From: Flavobacteriaceae bacterium
GTDB lineage: Bacteria > Bacteroidota > Bacteroidia > Flavobacteriales > Flavobacteriaceae
Assembly (NCBI GenBank): GCA_030148025.1
Contig: JASBUG010000027.1
Location: forward strand, 1 to 64,000
Length of the DNA stretch: 64,000 nt
Direction of reading: 5' to 3'
Below are positions 19,381 through 28,868 of this stretch, in pieces (the first letter of the stretch is position 1; each line of letters begins with the position of its first letter). The notes beneath the pieces were generated by a model that did no database searches, was not told where the DNA came from, and saw nothing but the letters and a program-made list of their open reading frames with translations. A program made the translations under genes and the position numbers.

Positions 19381-20427
19381 TTACAACCCTTGTTTTTGGT
19401 ATTGAGTAGGTGTTAAACCCGTGTGTTTCTTGAATAAATGGTTAAATCTACTGCTTGAGGCAAAACCAGACTCTTCAGCAATTCCAGAAATGGTTAAATG
19501 TTGTTTTTTGGGATCTTTTAGGCGAGATTTAGCGTCTTCAATTCGTAATTGTGTAATGTATTCGGTAAAACTTAAATTTAAATTCTGATTTATAAGCTGA
19601 GAAATATACTTTGAAGGAATTCCAGTTTCCGAAGCAAATGATGAAAGCTTCAAAGAAGTGTCCAGATACATTTTTTTGTCTTCTAATGCTGATTTGATTG
19701 TAGATAAATACGCTTCAGATTTTTCTTTTGAAATAGGTGTGGTTTTATATTTTTTTGGTTGAATCCCAAAATCATTTGTGCTATTCATTTCTTTATATGC
19801 TAAAAAGAAAATAGGTACAACGAATAAAGTAGTAAAACTTTGCCGAGCCGGATTAGATAACAATTCAATTCCATTCATTCCCAAAACCCTTAAGCTAAAG
19901 TTAACTACTACTAAAATTGTAAATGCAGCTAAAGACGGTAATATCCAGTTATAATATTCAGATGATTTTGAATAGTTAGAAACAACATATGTTATAGATA
20001 GGAATAGATAGGTACACATTTGAATAAATGCTACTATTACAATGTTTTGAGAGAACCAGTTCCAGTTAAAGAATATATCTATTATAGCAGGAATTACATA
20101 GGGCATTAAGTTTAAAACTATGACTTTTTTATTAGGTATTTTGTCTTTGTAAATAGTATATAAATACAAACACGGACCTACAAACCACATAACGTTATTA
20201 GCTATGTCTTGAATAAAAGAGTTGCCAACAATGGTCTTACTCAAACTTAAATAAGTGTTAAAAGTTAAAAGAGCGAAAGCAAAGCATAAAAAGGATAAAA
20301 TTCTATTTAATATTCTGGTAGCCTTTTTCTTGAAAAAAAAATGTATGCAAAGAAAAAAAGCTTGAGCAGCTACTATTAAACTGATTATAGATAAAACTTT
20401 TAGCATGAAACTTAACAATATTACCAT
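19381..20427 (-). CDS. AraC-family regulator with N-terminal membrane domain
   Basis: A 348-residue protein with seven hydrophobic segments in the first 220 residues and a C-terminal AraC DNA-binding domain (FASETGIPSKYISQLINQN, FTEYITQLRIEDAK, ISGIAEESGFASSSRFNHLFKKHTG, TPTQYQ). The membrane half probably senses a signal at the inner membrane. Start may be the ATG at 20406 (MLKVLS) rather than 20427. It lies 100 bases upstream of the CPBP gene and may control that three-gene run. Confidence 0.82.
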   Translation of the reverse strand: MVILLSFMLKVLSIISLIVAAQAFFLCIHFFFKKKATRILNRILSFLCFAFALLTFNTYLSLSKTIVGNSFIQDIANNVMWFVGPCLYLYTIYKDKIPNKKVIVLNLMPYVIPAIIDIFFNWNWFSQNIVIVAFIQMCTYLFLSITYVVSNYSKSSEYYNWILPSLAAFTILVVVNFSLRVLGMNGIELLSNPARQSFTTLFVVPIFFLAYKEMNSTNDFGIQPKKYKTTPISKEKSEAYLSTIKSALEDKKMYLDTSLKLSSFASETGIPSKYISQLINQNLNLSFTEYITQLRIEDAKSRLKDPKKQHLTISGIAEESGFASSSRFNHLFKKHTGLTPTQYQKQGL

Positions 20428-20479
20428 TGCGAAGGTAAAGTTTTATCTCGATGCTTAAAAGAGCATTATTTAATTTATG

Positions 20480-21589
20480 CTATTTTAAAGTTGTAATGTA
20501 GGCTTCAACTGTATTTGCTCCTAGGCTCTTTAATTTTTTTGTATTCTCTCTTAAAACCTTTAATGCTATTTTATTTATTTTTTTTACGCTTACTGTTTTC
20601 CATTTCTTTTTGTCTGATTCAAAATCAGACTTAAAAATGGCTTTTGATAAATGATATATTACCATATAATTTGCAAACGAATGAGCGTAAGTAGTATCGT
20701 TTTTAGAGTTGCCTATAAATTTGTCAATAATATCATGTGTTGTGGTTTCTGCTAAGGCAAGCTCAGTTAATTTGGCTCTGTATTCAAGATCTGGTTGTTT
20801 TAATTTTGGAAAGATCTTATAGTCTGAAAAATGTTGCCCTTCGTGTGAAACGTAGCTTATCAAAAATTCCTCCTCGTCTTTAGGACCATAAGATTCTTCT
20901 ACACAAAACAATTTATTAGGTGTAGCCCAACCACCGCTAAAGCTATGCCCAAACGTTGTATAATAAGACCAGCCGTTACTAATAAAATTGCGCATAAAAA
21001 CTACAGGAACATTGATCGATTGCCCTTCAGGTAAATCGATATCATATACTTTTTCCTTCTCGTTTTTCCACAAATAAAGATCATAAAGGTGTCCTGTTTT
21101 TGCCATTGCTATTCCGTGCAGGCTCTTTGATTTAAAATAGCTTTGGAATAGCCCATAATATGCTTCGTCAATTTGTTCAATACTATATTCTGGTTTGTAG
21201 TGCATTTTTAAGAAATGGTTCATTTCATTCCTAAACAAACTGTCAGCAATTTTTTGATCGACCTTTTCAATAATAATGGATCGCCAATAGTTTTGAAACC
21301 GTTTGAACATATCAATAATTTCGGGATCACTAGTATGGTATTCAAAATTCTCTGTTCTATGTAAAAATCGCTTGTAATAACCTTTCTTTTTCTTCTGTTG
21401 TTTTTCAGTTAATTTATTGTCGTCAGCAAGTTCTAGCATTTCAAATACAGCATCCATTTCACCTCTTAAAGCATATGGGTTTAGTTTTTTAAAATTAGTG
21501 CTGTCTACAGAAGTATAGTTTGTATGCTTGTTTTGAGATATAGCAATAGTGCATAAACAAAATGTAGCTAGGAAGAAAATTAGTTTCAT
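20480..21589 (-). CDS. Secreted HExxH protein, putative metallopeptidase
   Basis: A 369-residue protein with a signal peptide (MKLIFFLATFCLCTIAIS). It has one zinc-site motif, HEGQH (His249, Glu250, His253), followed by FSDY and a possible third ligand Glu276 in AKLTELALAE, the spacing of a gluzincin. The rest is rich in Lys and Tyr and matches no family known to me. It lies between two AraC regulator genes on the same strand. Peptidase activity is inference from the motif only. Confidence 0.6.
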   Translation of the reverse strand: MKLIFFLATFCLCTIAISQNKHTNYTSVDSTNFKKLNPYALRGEMDAVFEMLELADDNKLTEKQQKKKKGYYKRFLHRTENFEYHTSDPEIIDMFKRFQNYWRSIIIEKVDQKIADSLFRNEMNHFLKMHYKPEYSIEQIDEAYYGLFQSYFKSKSLHGIAMAKTGHLYDLYLWKNEKEKVYDIDLPEGQSINVPVVFMRNFISNGWSYYTTFGHSFSGGWATPNKLFCVEESYGPKDEEEFLISYVSHEGQHFSDYKIFPKLKQPDLEYRAKLTELALAETTTHDIIDKFIGNSKNDTTYAHSFANYMVIYHLSKAIFKSDFESDKKKWKTVSVKKINKIALKVLRENTKKLKSLGANTVEAYITTLK

Positions 21590-21652
21590 AACAATTATTT
21601 GGTATTAAAAGGCCAAAGTAATTGTAAGTAGAGGATTTGTAATTGTACAGAA

Positions 21653-22456
21653 TTAACCTTTTACTGTCTTTCTATAATGACTTGGAGATGTTTTAAAGGT
21701 AGATTTAAAGTGTCTTATAAAATGACTCTGATCGTAAAAACCTGATTCTATAGCCACTTCAGTTAGATTTTTATTAGTGCTTAACATAAGATCTATGCTT
21801 TTAGAAATACGTTGTCGTAGTAAAAATTCTCCAAAAGTAAAACCTGTTGCTTCTTTGAACTTTCTAACAAAATAATTAGGGTGCAGATGATAAGCTTTGG
21901 CTATGCTATCTATACTATATATTCTTTCAGGTGATAATCTTATTTCTTGTTTTACTTTATTTACCCAAAGGGCTCTTCCAGTTGTTAATTCTTTACGTTG
22001 CTCTTGAAATAATTGATAAAGGTTTTCTTCAAGGACGATATTTAAAAGTTCTTCAGAGAAGTCATTTTGAAAAGCATAATATATTTTCATTACTTCCAAA
22101 TTGTTTCTTTCAAACTGAATATAACCCTCAGCTTTTTTGTGAAGTTTTTTATCAATAATATCTTTTTGTATTTCAATATTGAAGCATAAACTTTCGTTGG
22201 CTCCAATCTCATTTTTATGTTCAAAACCTTTTGGTCTAAACAACGATGCGCCAGCTTTTATATCGTGTTCTGAAACGATAGATTTTTCATGATACAAACC
22301 ATGAAGTAGTAAACTAATATATGGGTATTCGTGTTCATGCTTAGGAACTTTCATATGTTCGCTATGATCTGTTCTTGATAAGGTAAATCCAGATAACGAA
22401 CGTAATTTCTGGGTGTTTCCCATAAAAGTGCCAACACTAAGCTTCTTAGAATCCAT
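21653..22456 (-). CDS. AraC-family transcriptional regulator, soluble cupin type
   Basis: A 267-residue regulator. The N-terminal part has cupin-like residues (HEHEYPYISLLLHGLYHE) and probably binds a ligand; the C-terminal 100 residues form the two helix-turn-helix units (IDSIAKAYHLHPNYFVRKFKEATG and LTEVAIESGFYDQSHFIRHFKS). It lies 63 bases upstream of the HExxH gene and 32 bases downstream of the EreA/ChaN-like gene, all on the minus strand, so it may control its neighbours. Confidence 0.85.
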   Translation of the reverse strand: MDSKKLSVGTFMGNTQKLRSLSGFTLSRTDHSEHMKVPKHEHEYPYISLLLHGLYHEKSIVSEHDIKAGASLFRPKGFEHKNEIGANESLCFNIEIQKDIIDKKLHKKAEGYIQFERNNLEVMKIYYAFQNDFSEELLNIVLEENLYQLFQEQRKELTTGRALWVNKVKQEIRLSPERIYSIDSIAKAYHLHPNYFVRKFKEATGFTFGEFLLRQRISKSIDLMLSTNKNLTEVAIESGFYDQSHFIRHFKSTFKTSPSHYRKTVKG

Positions 22457-22487
22457 ACCGTACTAATCTAATCTATTTGTTCTATAC

Positions 22488-23675
22488 TTAGTGCTTAATT
22501 AAGCTGTTTTTAACTTTTGGATGTATAATAAATTCATTGTCAATAAACTCTTCAATAGATTTTACATTATTATCAGATAAAAAGCCTTTAATATTATCTC
22601 CTTCAAGAATTTCTATTCTACGTTTTAGTTCTTTTTTAAACTCTGGTGTATAGATAAAATCAAATTTAGCCGAGAAATGTAACTCATTAAGTGGAGCCAA
22701 AAAAATAAGTCCGTCATAAGCATCGTACATGGTTTGCTCTTTTGCCGCTTTTAACATATGATTGCCAGTATATGTTGCGTTGCCAAATGCATTATCTTTA
22801 AGTGAAAATCCAACGGCTTTATTGTCGTTTTTTTGAAACGCTTCGTCCCAAATACCATTTTCCATTTGTATCCATTTATATGAGATCTTGTCTAAACCTT
22901 GTGTAGAATTATTTCCTTTAGATGTCTTCTCTCCGGTTATAGATAAAATGGCATTATGTATTCTAATAGAGTAGGTTTTATTAGGATGCCATTGATTAAA
23001 AAATGTACCGCAATTCCAGTAATTAACTCCACTACTGTTTTTAATATGCTTATAAGCGTGTCTTGTGTTAGTCAGAAAAATACCTTTAGTATTATCTTTA
23101 AATTTATTCATTTTAGAGACTATGGTCTTATACATAAAATAATCTCGTCCGGTTAGTGATTTTTGGAAGAGATTATAATCTTCTCTAGTATGAATACCTT
23201 CCCAATAAATAGGTTGGTCTACAGCTGTCACTTTTATTTTTTGCTGTTCTGTTTTTGATTGATTTAAATCCCAAATAGTAGATAACAGGTCTAAATATGT
23301 TTGATAGCGCCAACCATATCCACTAAATTCATTTTGAAATACGTTTTCTAAAAGTGAAAATTCTTTGGTGCTGCTTTTTAAGAAAGCATCTATTTGTGGT
23401 TGGGTGTTAATGCCAAATACTTCAATAAAAACATACTCTATGTTGTTGTTTTTAGAAGACAATAATCTTTCATAAAATTCAAAAGGTTCTACAGCATTGT
23501 GCAGGGCGTCATCAAAAATAATGAGATCGTGAGTTTTCAATTGCTTTTCAACAAAGGCAATAGGCTCTGTGCCATTTTTTACAACGTTTAAATAATCTTT
23601 GAGTGTTGGTCCTTTTGAAAAAAGCGATAATGATAAGAGCAATAATGCTAGTTTAAAATTAGTTAGTAGTTGCAT
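22488..23675 (-). CDS. Exported protein, EreA/ChaN-like (weak)
   Basis: A 395-residue protein with a signal-like N-terminus (MQLLTNFKLALLLLSLSLF). Conserved-looking polar residues are spaced as in the erythromycin esterase / ChaN / Tiki superfamily: DDALHNAVEPF (His), then FIEVFG (Glu), VTAVDQP, and LTNTRHAYKHI (His). The classical GExxH motif is changed to DDxxH, so the call is tentative. It may be a hydrolase of the envelope; substrate unknown. Confidence 0.45.
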   Translation of the reverse strand: MQLLTNFKLALLLLSLSLFSKGPTLKDYLNVVKNGTEPIAFVEKQLKTHDLIIFDDALHNAVEPFEFYERLLSSKNNNIEYVFIEVFGINTQPQIDAFLKSSTKEFSLLENVFQNEFSGYGWRYQTYLDLLSTIWDLNQSKTEQQKIKVTAVDQPIYWEGIHTREDYNLFQKSLTGRDYFMYKTIVSKMNKFKDNTKGIFLTNTRHAYKHIKNSSGVNYWNCGTFFNQWHPNKTYSIRIHNAILSITGEKTSKGNNSTQGLDKISYKWIQMENGIWDEAFQKNDNKAVGFSLKDNAFGNATYTGNHMLKAAKEQTMYDAYDGLIFLAPLNELHFSAKFDFIYTPEFKKELKRRIEILEGDNIKGFLSDNNVKSIEEFIDNEFIIHPKVKNSLIKH

Positions 23676-23759
23676 ATAGGTAGTCGTTATATTACCACTT
23701 AAAGACTGTATAATATTTTAGACGTTACAACTTTAACCATTTGTGTTTAGACTTTTCCT

Positions 23760-24977
23760 TTATTTTTCTTTTTTTAAGGGCTGTATTTTACCATAGGTTA
23801 GTGATCTCCAAGCCCACTCAAACGGACCAAATTTATAGTTATTTAACCAAGCTTTTGACCAAATTATTTGCACTATCCAAATAATCAAAATTATTGCTAT
23901 TTGCCAGATACGTTCTACTTGTCCAATAAGGCCAAACCCTATACCATAAAATATAAACACACAAATTATTGATTGCATAATGTAATTGGTAAGTGCCATT
24001 TGGCCTACAGCTGCTAATCTATGTTGTAATTTTAAGAATCGTTCAGATTTTGAGATCCACATCACTAAACATATATAACCAAAAGCTATAAATAAGCTTC
24101 CAATATAATTAAATTGATTTCCAAAATAAGCTGAAAATTCCATAGCCCAATCATACTTAAAGTTTTGATAGATACCTGTAATAACAATTGGAAGACCAAT
24201 TAACCAACTAATTAAAAAGCCCTTTTTGTAAAAATTAGTAGATTTTTTAGCTGTTAAAATACCCCATTTATATAAAGCCATACCAACTAGCATTAAACCT
24301 CCAGCTCTCCATAAAAAGAAAGCTAAGAAAATATAGGTTTCCATAATTATTGCTTCAGATGAAATATGACTTATCTGTTCTGTTATGGAACCTTTAAATG
24401 CAGCTAGCTCTTCCTGTATTTTTTCAGTTGTAGGAGACCAAAATTCCATTGAGTTATCTATAACTTGTTGCGGAAATTGATCGAGATAGTACCCAGAGAT
24501 TAAATAGACTATAGTATGTGTCAAAATAAAAACAAGACCTAGTGTTAAAAGAAACTTTGGCGATTTTTTTCTCAGTAGATACACAAACAAAGCACATAAA
24601 GCGTAAGGAACCAAAATATCACCATGCCAAATAATATGAGCATGAATAAGGCCAATGACTAATAACCAAAAAGTTCGTTTATAATGCAAAGCGGCAGATT
24701 TTCCAATTTTGGCTTCAGCATTTTGTGTAACAAGTATAACACCAGCTCCAAATAAAATAGAAAATATGGTCATGAATTTTTGATCTGCGAAAATATGACT
24801 GAAAATCCAAACCCATTTGTTTATTCCAGTAAGATCGCCATATACAGTTGGATTGAAATAAGTAGCTCCTGGCATTGCAAAGCTTTGAATATTCATAATA
24901 AGAATACCTAAAATTGCAAAACCTCTTAAAAAATCAAGTGATAAAATTCTTGATTTGTGTTTGGTTGGGTGTAGCAT
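23760..24977 (-). CDS. DUF418 (YeiB-like) integral membrane protein
   Basis: A 405-residue protein with about ten hydrophobic segments. The N-terminus SRILSLDFLRGFAILGILIMNI is the shared DUF418 / heparan-acetyltransferase-like opening, and the C-terminus FGPFEWAWRSLTYGK is the DUF418 signature. Family members are predicted transporters or acyltransferases; YeiB has no proven function. It is the first gene of the minus-strand accessory run (16.1-25.0 kb). Confidence 0.85.
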   Translation of the reverse strand: MLHPTKHKSRILSLDFLRGFAILGILIMNIQSFAMPGATYFNPTVYGDLTGINKWVWIFSHIFADQKFMTIFSILFGAGVILVTQNAEAKIGKSAALHYKRTFWLLVIGLIHAHIIWHGDILVPYALCALFVYLLRKKSPKFLLTLGLVFILTHTIVYLISGYYLDQFPQQVIDNSMEFWSPTTEKIQEELAAFKGSITEQISHISSEAIIMETYIFLAFFLWRAGGLMLVGMALYKWGILTAKKSTNFYKKGFLISWLIGLPIVITGIYQNFKYDWAMEFSAYFGNQFNYIGSLFIAFGYICLVMWISKSERFLKLQHRLAAVGQMALTNYIMQSIICVFIFYGIGFGLIGQVERIWQIAIILIIWIVQIIWSKAWLNNYKFGPFEWAWRSLTYGKIQPLKKEK

Positions 24978-25135
24978 AAAAGTTTGGTTTGTTATTGTAA
25001 AATGTTTTTAATCAAGTGTTTAAATTAAATATAAGAGTGCTTTTTTAGTGAAACGTTACATCTTTAAAAATATTTTTATTTAAGTGGCGTAGAAAAAAGT
25101 AAGTAACTAATTTTACAGATGTAAAAATGAAAAGG

Positions 25136-26071
25136 ATGAAACAAATTACAGATACTATTTTAATGGTTAGACCAACAAGTTTTAGAGCCAATGAGCAAAC
25201 TGCTGTAAATAACCATTATCAAAAAGATATGTCTTCAATGCAACAAGATGATTTGCAATTAGAAGCTCAAACTGAGTTTGATACTTTTGTTAGTAGGCTT
25301 AGAGGTGTTGGTGTAAACGTAGTAGTGTTTAATGCTAAAGACGGTTTAGATACTCCCGATTCTCATTTTCCTAATAACTGGGTATCTTTTCATGAAAACG
25401 GAACCGTTGGTTTATACCCAATGTTTGCTGAAAACAGACGTCTAGAACGTAGAGAAGAGGTGTTAGAGTTATTAGAAGAACAAGGTTTCAAAATTGATAA
25501 TATTGTTGATTATACAAGTGCTGAGGATGAAGATGTGTTTTTAGAAGGTACTGGTAGTTTGTTGTTAGACCGAGTTAATAGAAAGGCTTATTGCGCCTTA
25601 TCTCAACGTGCAGATGAAAGCTTGTTTATAGAGTTTTGTGAAGATTTTGAGTTTACTCCAATTGTTTTTACTGCAAATCAAACTGTAAATGGAAAGCGAA
25701 CGCCAATTTATCATACCAATGTTATGATGTGTTTAGGAGACACATTTGCTGTAGTTTGTTTGTCTAGTATAGATGATAAAAAAGAACGAAAAAATGTGAT
25801 AAAACATTTAAAGGAAGATGGTAAAGAAATCATAGATATTACAGAGGAACAAGTGAACAATTTTGCTGGAAATATGCTACAAGTAATTGGAGCAGAAGGG
25901 CAACCTTATGTAATAATGAGTCAAGCTGCACATGATTGTTTAACTAGCGATCAAATAAGACGTTTGGAGACGCATTGTACTATATTATCGAGTTCTTTAG
26001 AAACAATTGAAGCTTGTGGTGGCGGAAGTGCCAGATGTATGATGGCAGAGGTGTTTTTACCTAAAGCTTAG
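25136..26071 (+). CDS. ctlX: Citrulline utilization hydrolase CtlX (amidinotransferase superfamily)
   Basis: A 311-residue guanidino-group modifying enzyme. The N-terminus (TILMVRPTSF.ANEQTAVNN.YQ) and the C-terminus (ACGGGSARCMMAEVFLP, with the catalytic Cys in GGGSARCM) are typical of CtlX; the catalytic His is probably in TPIYHTNVMMCLG. CtlX proteins are described as acting on citrulline. The ATG at 25136 gives the usual family start; one at 25127 adds three residues. With arginase at 13.8 kb, the window has two arginine/citrulline-degrading activities. Confidence 0.85.
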   Translation: MKQITDTILMVRPTSFRANEQTAVNNHYQKDMSSMQQDDLQLEAQTEFDTFVSRLRGVGVNVVVFNAKDGLDTPDSHFPNNWVSFHENGTVGLYPMFAENRRLERREEVLELLEEQGFKIDNIVDYTSAEDEDVFLEGTGSLLLDRVNRKAYCALSQRADESLFIEFCEDFEFTPIVFTANQTVNGKRTPIYHTNVMMCLGDTFAVVCLSSIDDKKERKNVIKHLKEDGKEIIDITEEQVNNFAGNMLQVIGAEGQPYVIMSQAAHDCLTSDQIRRLETHCTILSSSLETIEACGGGSARCMMAEVFLPKA

Positions 26072-26072
26072 T

Positions 26073-28130
26073 TTATTCAATAGGCTTTGCCTTAGGTAGC
26101 TCAACAAAGAATTTACTACCAAGGTTTTGTTCACTTTCTACCCAAATTTTTCCGTAGTTAAGTTCTACTAATTGTTTACATATAGAAAGACCAAGTCCAG
26201 TTCCTTTTTCTGCACTTGTTCCTCTGGTTGTGAAACCTCCATTTTTAAATAGTTTTTTCTGATTTTCTTCAGAAATACCTACACCAGTATCTTCAACACA
26301 TATTAATACATTACCATTTCTTTCTCTGTTAGATACTGTAATAACGTCTCCAACTCTTGAGAATTTTACAGCATTGGCCAAAAGATTTTGAATAACGATC
26401 TCGACCATACTTCTATCAGCATAAACAAAATCTTTCATTGATTCATCTAACAGCACTATACGTTTTTTCTCAGCTTTTTTCTGAACAAGACTTAACTTAT
26501 CGCTAAATACATCTTGAATATTAAATAATTCTGGTTTTGGCTCTAGGTTTTGCATTTGCGATTTAGACCAGTTCAATAAATTTAGTAATAAAGCAGCAGC
26601 ATTATCTGCATTGTCACTTAATTCAGGAATTAACTCATCAAACTCTTCTTGACTGATGCTGTCTTCTTTTAACAAGTCTAAAAATGCTTTAACTCCAGTG
26701 ATTGAGTCTTTAAGGTCGTGCGATACAATTGAAAACAGTCTATCTTTAACCTGATTCATTTCTTCCAGATGTCTGGTTTGCTCCAGAATTGAATCGTTTT
26801 GAAGTTTATATTGTTTATTCTTTTCTTCTAACTCGGTAATGTATTCCTTTTTACTTCGTCCAGCGAAATAATTATAAATAAGAATAATAAGCACTATTAA
26901 AAGCCCGCCAGCTAATCCGTATGCAATAAATTTAAATTGCTTTAATTCTTTACTATCTGTTACCGTATTTATTGGATTTTGTGGTAAGGTTATCGTATTA
27001 TCGTCTGTTGGGTCTTCTAACGAATCGTCTATAACAACAGTAACAGCATTTGCTTTGTCTAGCGTGTTTTTTAAACTATGGTATTCACGTTGCCATTTAA
27101 AAGCATTTTTAAAGTCTCCTTTTATAGAGTCAACCGCTACACGAAGTTTATAGTTCTTTAATAATTCTAGTTCATCATTAACCTCTCTAGTTAAGTTGTT
27201 GTAGGCCTCATTTAATTGACCTTCGGCTAGTCTTACCTTATTTTGTTTAATGTTTAAATTGGCAAGATTATTTAAGGATTTGGCAATACCAATTTTATTA
27301 TTGCTTCGTCTGTTAATACGTAAGCCTTCTAATAAGAAGGTAGCAGCTTTAGTGAAATCGTTAAACTGAAGATATTCTGCTCCAATATCTGGTAACACTT
27401 GACCACGTATAACTTGGTCATCCGTATTTTGCGGGTCTAAGGATGCTAATAACTTTTCGTAATACTCTATTGCCTTTCTATGCTCCTTACGCATAGAATA
27501 AAGTAAAGCAATGTTCTTTGTTGAGTTTTTTATGCCAGAACTATCACGAAGCTGTTCTCTAATTTGAAGCGCTTTAATATTAAACTCTAAAGATTTGTCA
27601 ACTTGATTGGTATTAAAATAAGCATCAGCTAAATTGTTATAAGCAGAACTTAACTCGTTACGTAAATTTCTTTCCTCAAAAATATCAATGGCCGATAAAG
27701 AATACCTTAAACCTTTATTATAGTTACCTCTTTTAATTTCAATTAATCCAATACTGTTATTCACTTTTGCGATACCTAAAGAATCTTGGAGTTGTGTGAA
27801 TAAGTTAAGCGATGTGTTATAGTTATCTAAGGCGTTAAAGTAGTCGTCTCTTTGCGAATAGATAAGTGCTTTGTAGTATTTTATCTCAGCCGTTGCTTTA
27901 TGGTATTGCAGGTTGGCTGATAATTTTTCGGTTTGCGAAATATAACCTAATGCTTTTTGATAATCTTTTGAATCGTAAAACGATTTGATAATTTCTATAG
28001 AAGTGTCAACCTTGGTAGAATCTAGTTTTTGAAACGCAAATTGCATGACAAGACTATCTTGTTCTTTAGTTTGCGATAAACTAGAGAATATAGTAAATAA
28101 AAATGCAGTTAAAGTAATTAACTGTTTCAT
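26073..28130 (-). CDS. TPR-containing sensor histidine kinase
   Basis: A 685-residue membrane kinase: signal peptide (1-20), about seven tetratricopeptide repeats (50-360) in the periplasm, a transmembrane segment (402-422), a coiled coil (425-460), a dimerisation box with His471 in FSIVSHDLKD, and an HATPase domain with N box (NLLANAVKFS), G1 (EDTGVGIS) and G2 (GTGLGLSICKQ). No response regulator lies next to it, so the partner must be elsewhere. The stop is 1 base from the end of ctlX, convergent. Confidence 0.93.
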   Translation of the reverse strand: MKQLITLTAFLFTIFSSLSQTKEQDSLVMQFAFQKLDSTKVDTSIEIIKSFYDSKDYQKALGYISQTEKLSANLQYHKATAEIKYYKALIYSQRDDYFNALDNYNTSLNLFTQLQDSLGIAKVNNSIGLIEIKRGNYNKGLRYSLSAIDIFEERNLRNELSSAYNNLADAYFNTNQVDKSLEFNIKALQIREQLRDSSGIKNSTKNIALLYSMRKEHRKAIEYYEKLLASLDPQNTDDQVIRGQVLPDIGAEYLQFNDFTKAATFLLEGLRINRRSNNKIGIAKSLNNLANLNIKQNKVRLAEGQLNEAYNNLTREVNDELELLKNYKLRVAVDSIKGDFKNAFKWQREYHSLKNTLDKANAVTVVIDDSLEDPTDDNTITLPQNPINTVTDSKELKQFKFIAYGLAGGLLIVLIILIYNYFAGRSKKEYITELEEKNKQYKLQNDSILEQTRHLEEMNQVKDRLFSIVSHDLKDSITGVKAFLDLLKEDSISQEEFDELIPELSDNADNAAALLLNLLNWSKSQMQNLEPKPELFNIQDVFSDKLSLVQKKAEKKRIVLLDESMKDFVYADRSMVEIVIQNLLANAVKFSRVGDVITVSNRERNGNVLICVEDTGVGISEENQKKLFKNGGFTTRGTSAEKGTGLGLSICKQLVELNYGKIWVESEQNLGSKFFVELPKAKPIE

Positions 28131-28562
28131 GAACTATAAGTGGTTTTAGGTACAACAATATTTGTGCTACCTAAACTTACCTTGAGGGAGAGGAAAATTA
28201 AGCACATTTTACAAAGCAATACACTTGCTTTACAACAAAAAGTAGATTTAATCATCGTTTTGGGACTGAGATTAATAGCATTTCTTTATCTAAACAAAAA
28301 TTGACAAAAGAGAACGAAATGCCTAATAATTAGGTTTTAATGCGAAAAAAATAGATAAAAGGGACAATATTTTTTTCAAAAAAAAGTTGCTCTCGATAAA
28401 CGGTAAAAATCATAGAAAAACTACACTTTGCTCGACGAAATGCATCGTAGCTGTTTTTTAATTTAATTTTAATCGTAATTATCTGAAATTCATCGTAATA
28501 CAAATAATTTAAAAACCTTGAATTTTATTTGTTATCTTGAAGAAACCTTAACAAACTACACT
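28131..28562. other. Intergenic region with no gene (432 bases)
   Basis: The divergent gap between the kinase gene and the small membrane protein has no credible reading frame. It holds a 7-bp hairpin AAAGCAA/TTGCTTT (28213-28231), a bulged dyad near 28430-28455 (GCTCGACGA / TCGTAGC) and three ATCGTA words, plus long A/T runs. Promoters for both genes must lie here but no perfect TAnnTTTG box was found. Confidence 0.6.
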
Positions 28563-28769
28563 ATGAATAAAGCAGTGAAATTTAGTCTTTTAATAGTAGG
28601 ACTTGTATTAATAGGATATGGTGTATATGCTTTAATTTCTCCAGAAGCATCTACGGCTCTTGAAAGTGTTACTATAGAAACTCAAGACAATAATGATGCA
28701 TATATTACTTTGGTATTGGGTTTAGTAGCTGTAGTGCTTAGTGTTGTTGGAGGGAAAACCTATAAATAG
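28563..28769 (+). CDS. Small membrane protein of unknown function
   Basis: A 68-residue protein starting MNKAVKFSLL with two hydrophobic segments (about residues 6-25 and 47-65) joined by an acidic loop (TIETQDNNDAY). The ATG at 28563 is preferred to a TTG 15 codons upstream, whose extra residues look like translated leader. It is monocistronic, 99 bases before argS. No family recognised. Confidence 0.65.
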   Translation: MNKAVKFSLLIVGLVLIGYGVYALISPEASTALESVTIETQDNNDAYITLVLGLVAVVLSVVGGKTYK

Positions 28770-28840
28770 CACCCTTAATTATTGCTATAACTTCCATTAT
28801 TCTTTTTGATAGCTGTGTATCATTACCTTATTAAAAGTTT

Positions 28841-28849
28841 TATCTTTGC
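28841..28849 (+). promoter_or_regulatory. argS promoter -7 box TATCTTTGC
   Basis: A perfect TAnnTTTG match lies 19 bases before the argS ATG; the leader would be only about 12 bases. No TTG -33 box is evident at 17-23 bases. Confidence 0.6.
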
Positions 28850-28868
28850 AGCTTAAAATTTAGCAATA

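Noticed and set aside
28131-28562. Possible small RNA in the gap after the kinase gene
   Set aside because: Only short dyads and no promoter-terminator pair could be found.
28518-28563. TTG start for the small membrane protein
   Set aside because: The extra 15 residues have no membrane or signal character; MNKAVKF is a natural start.
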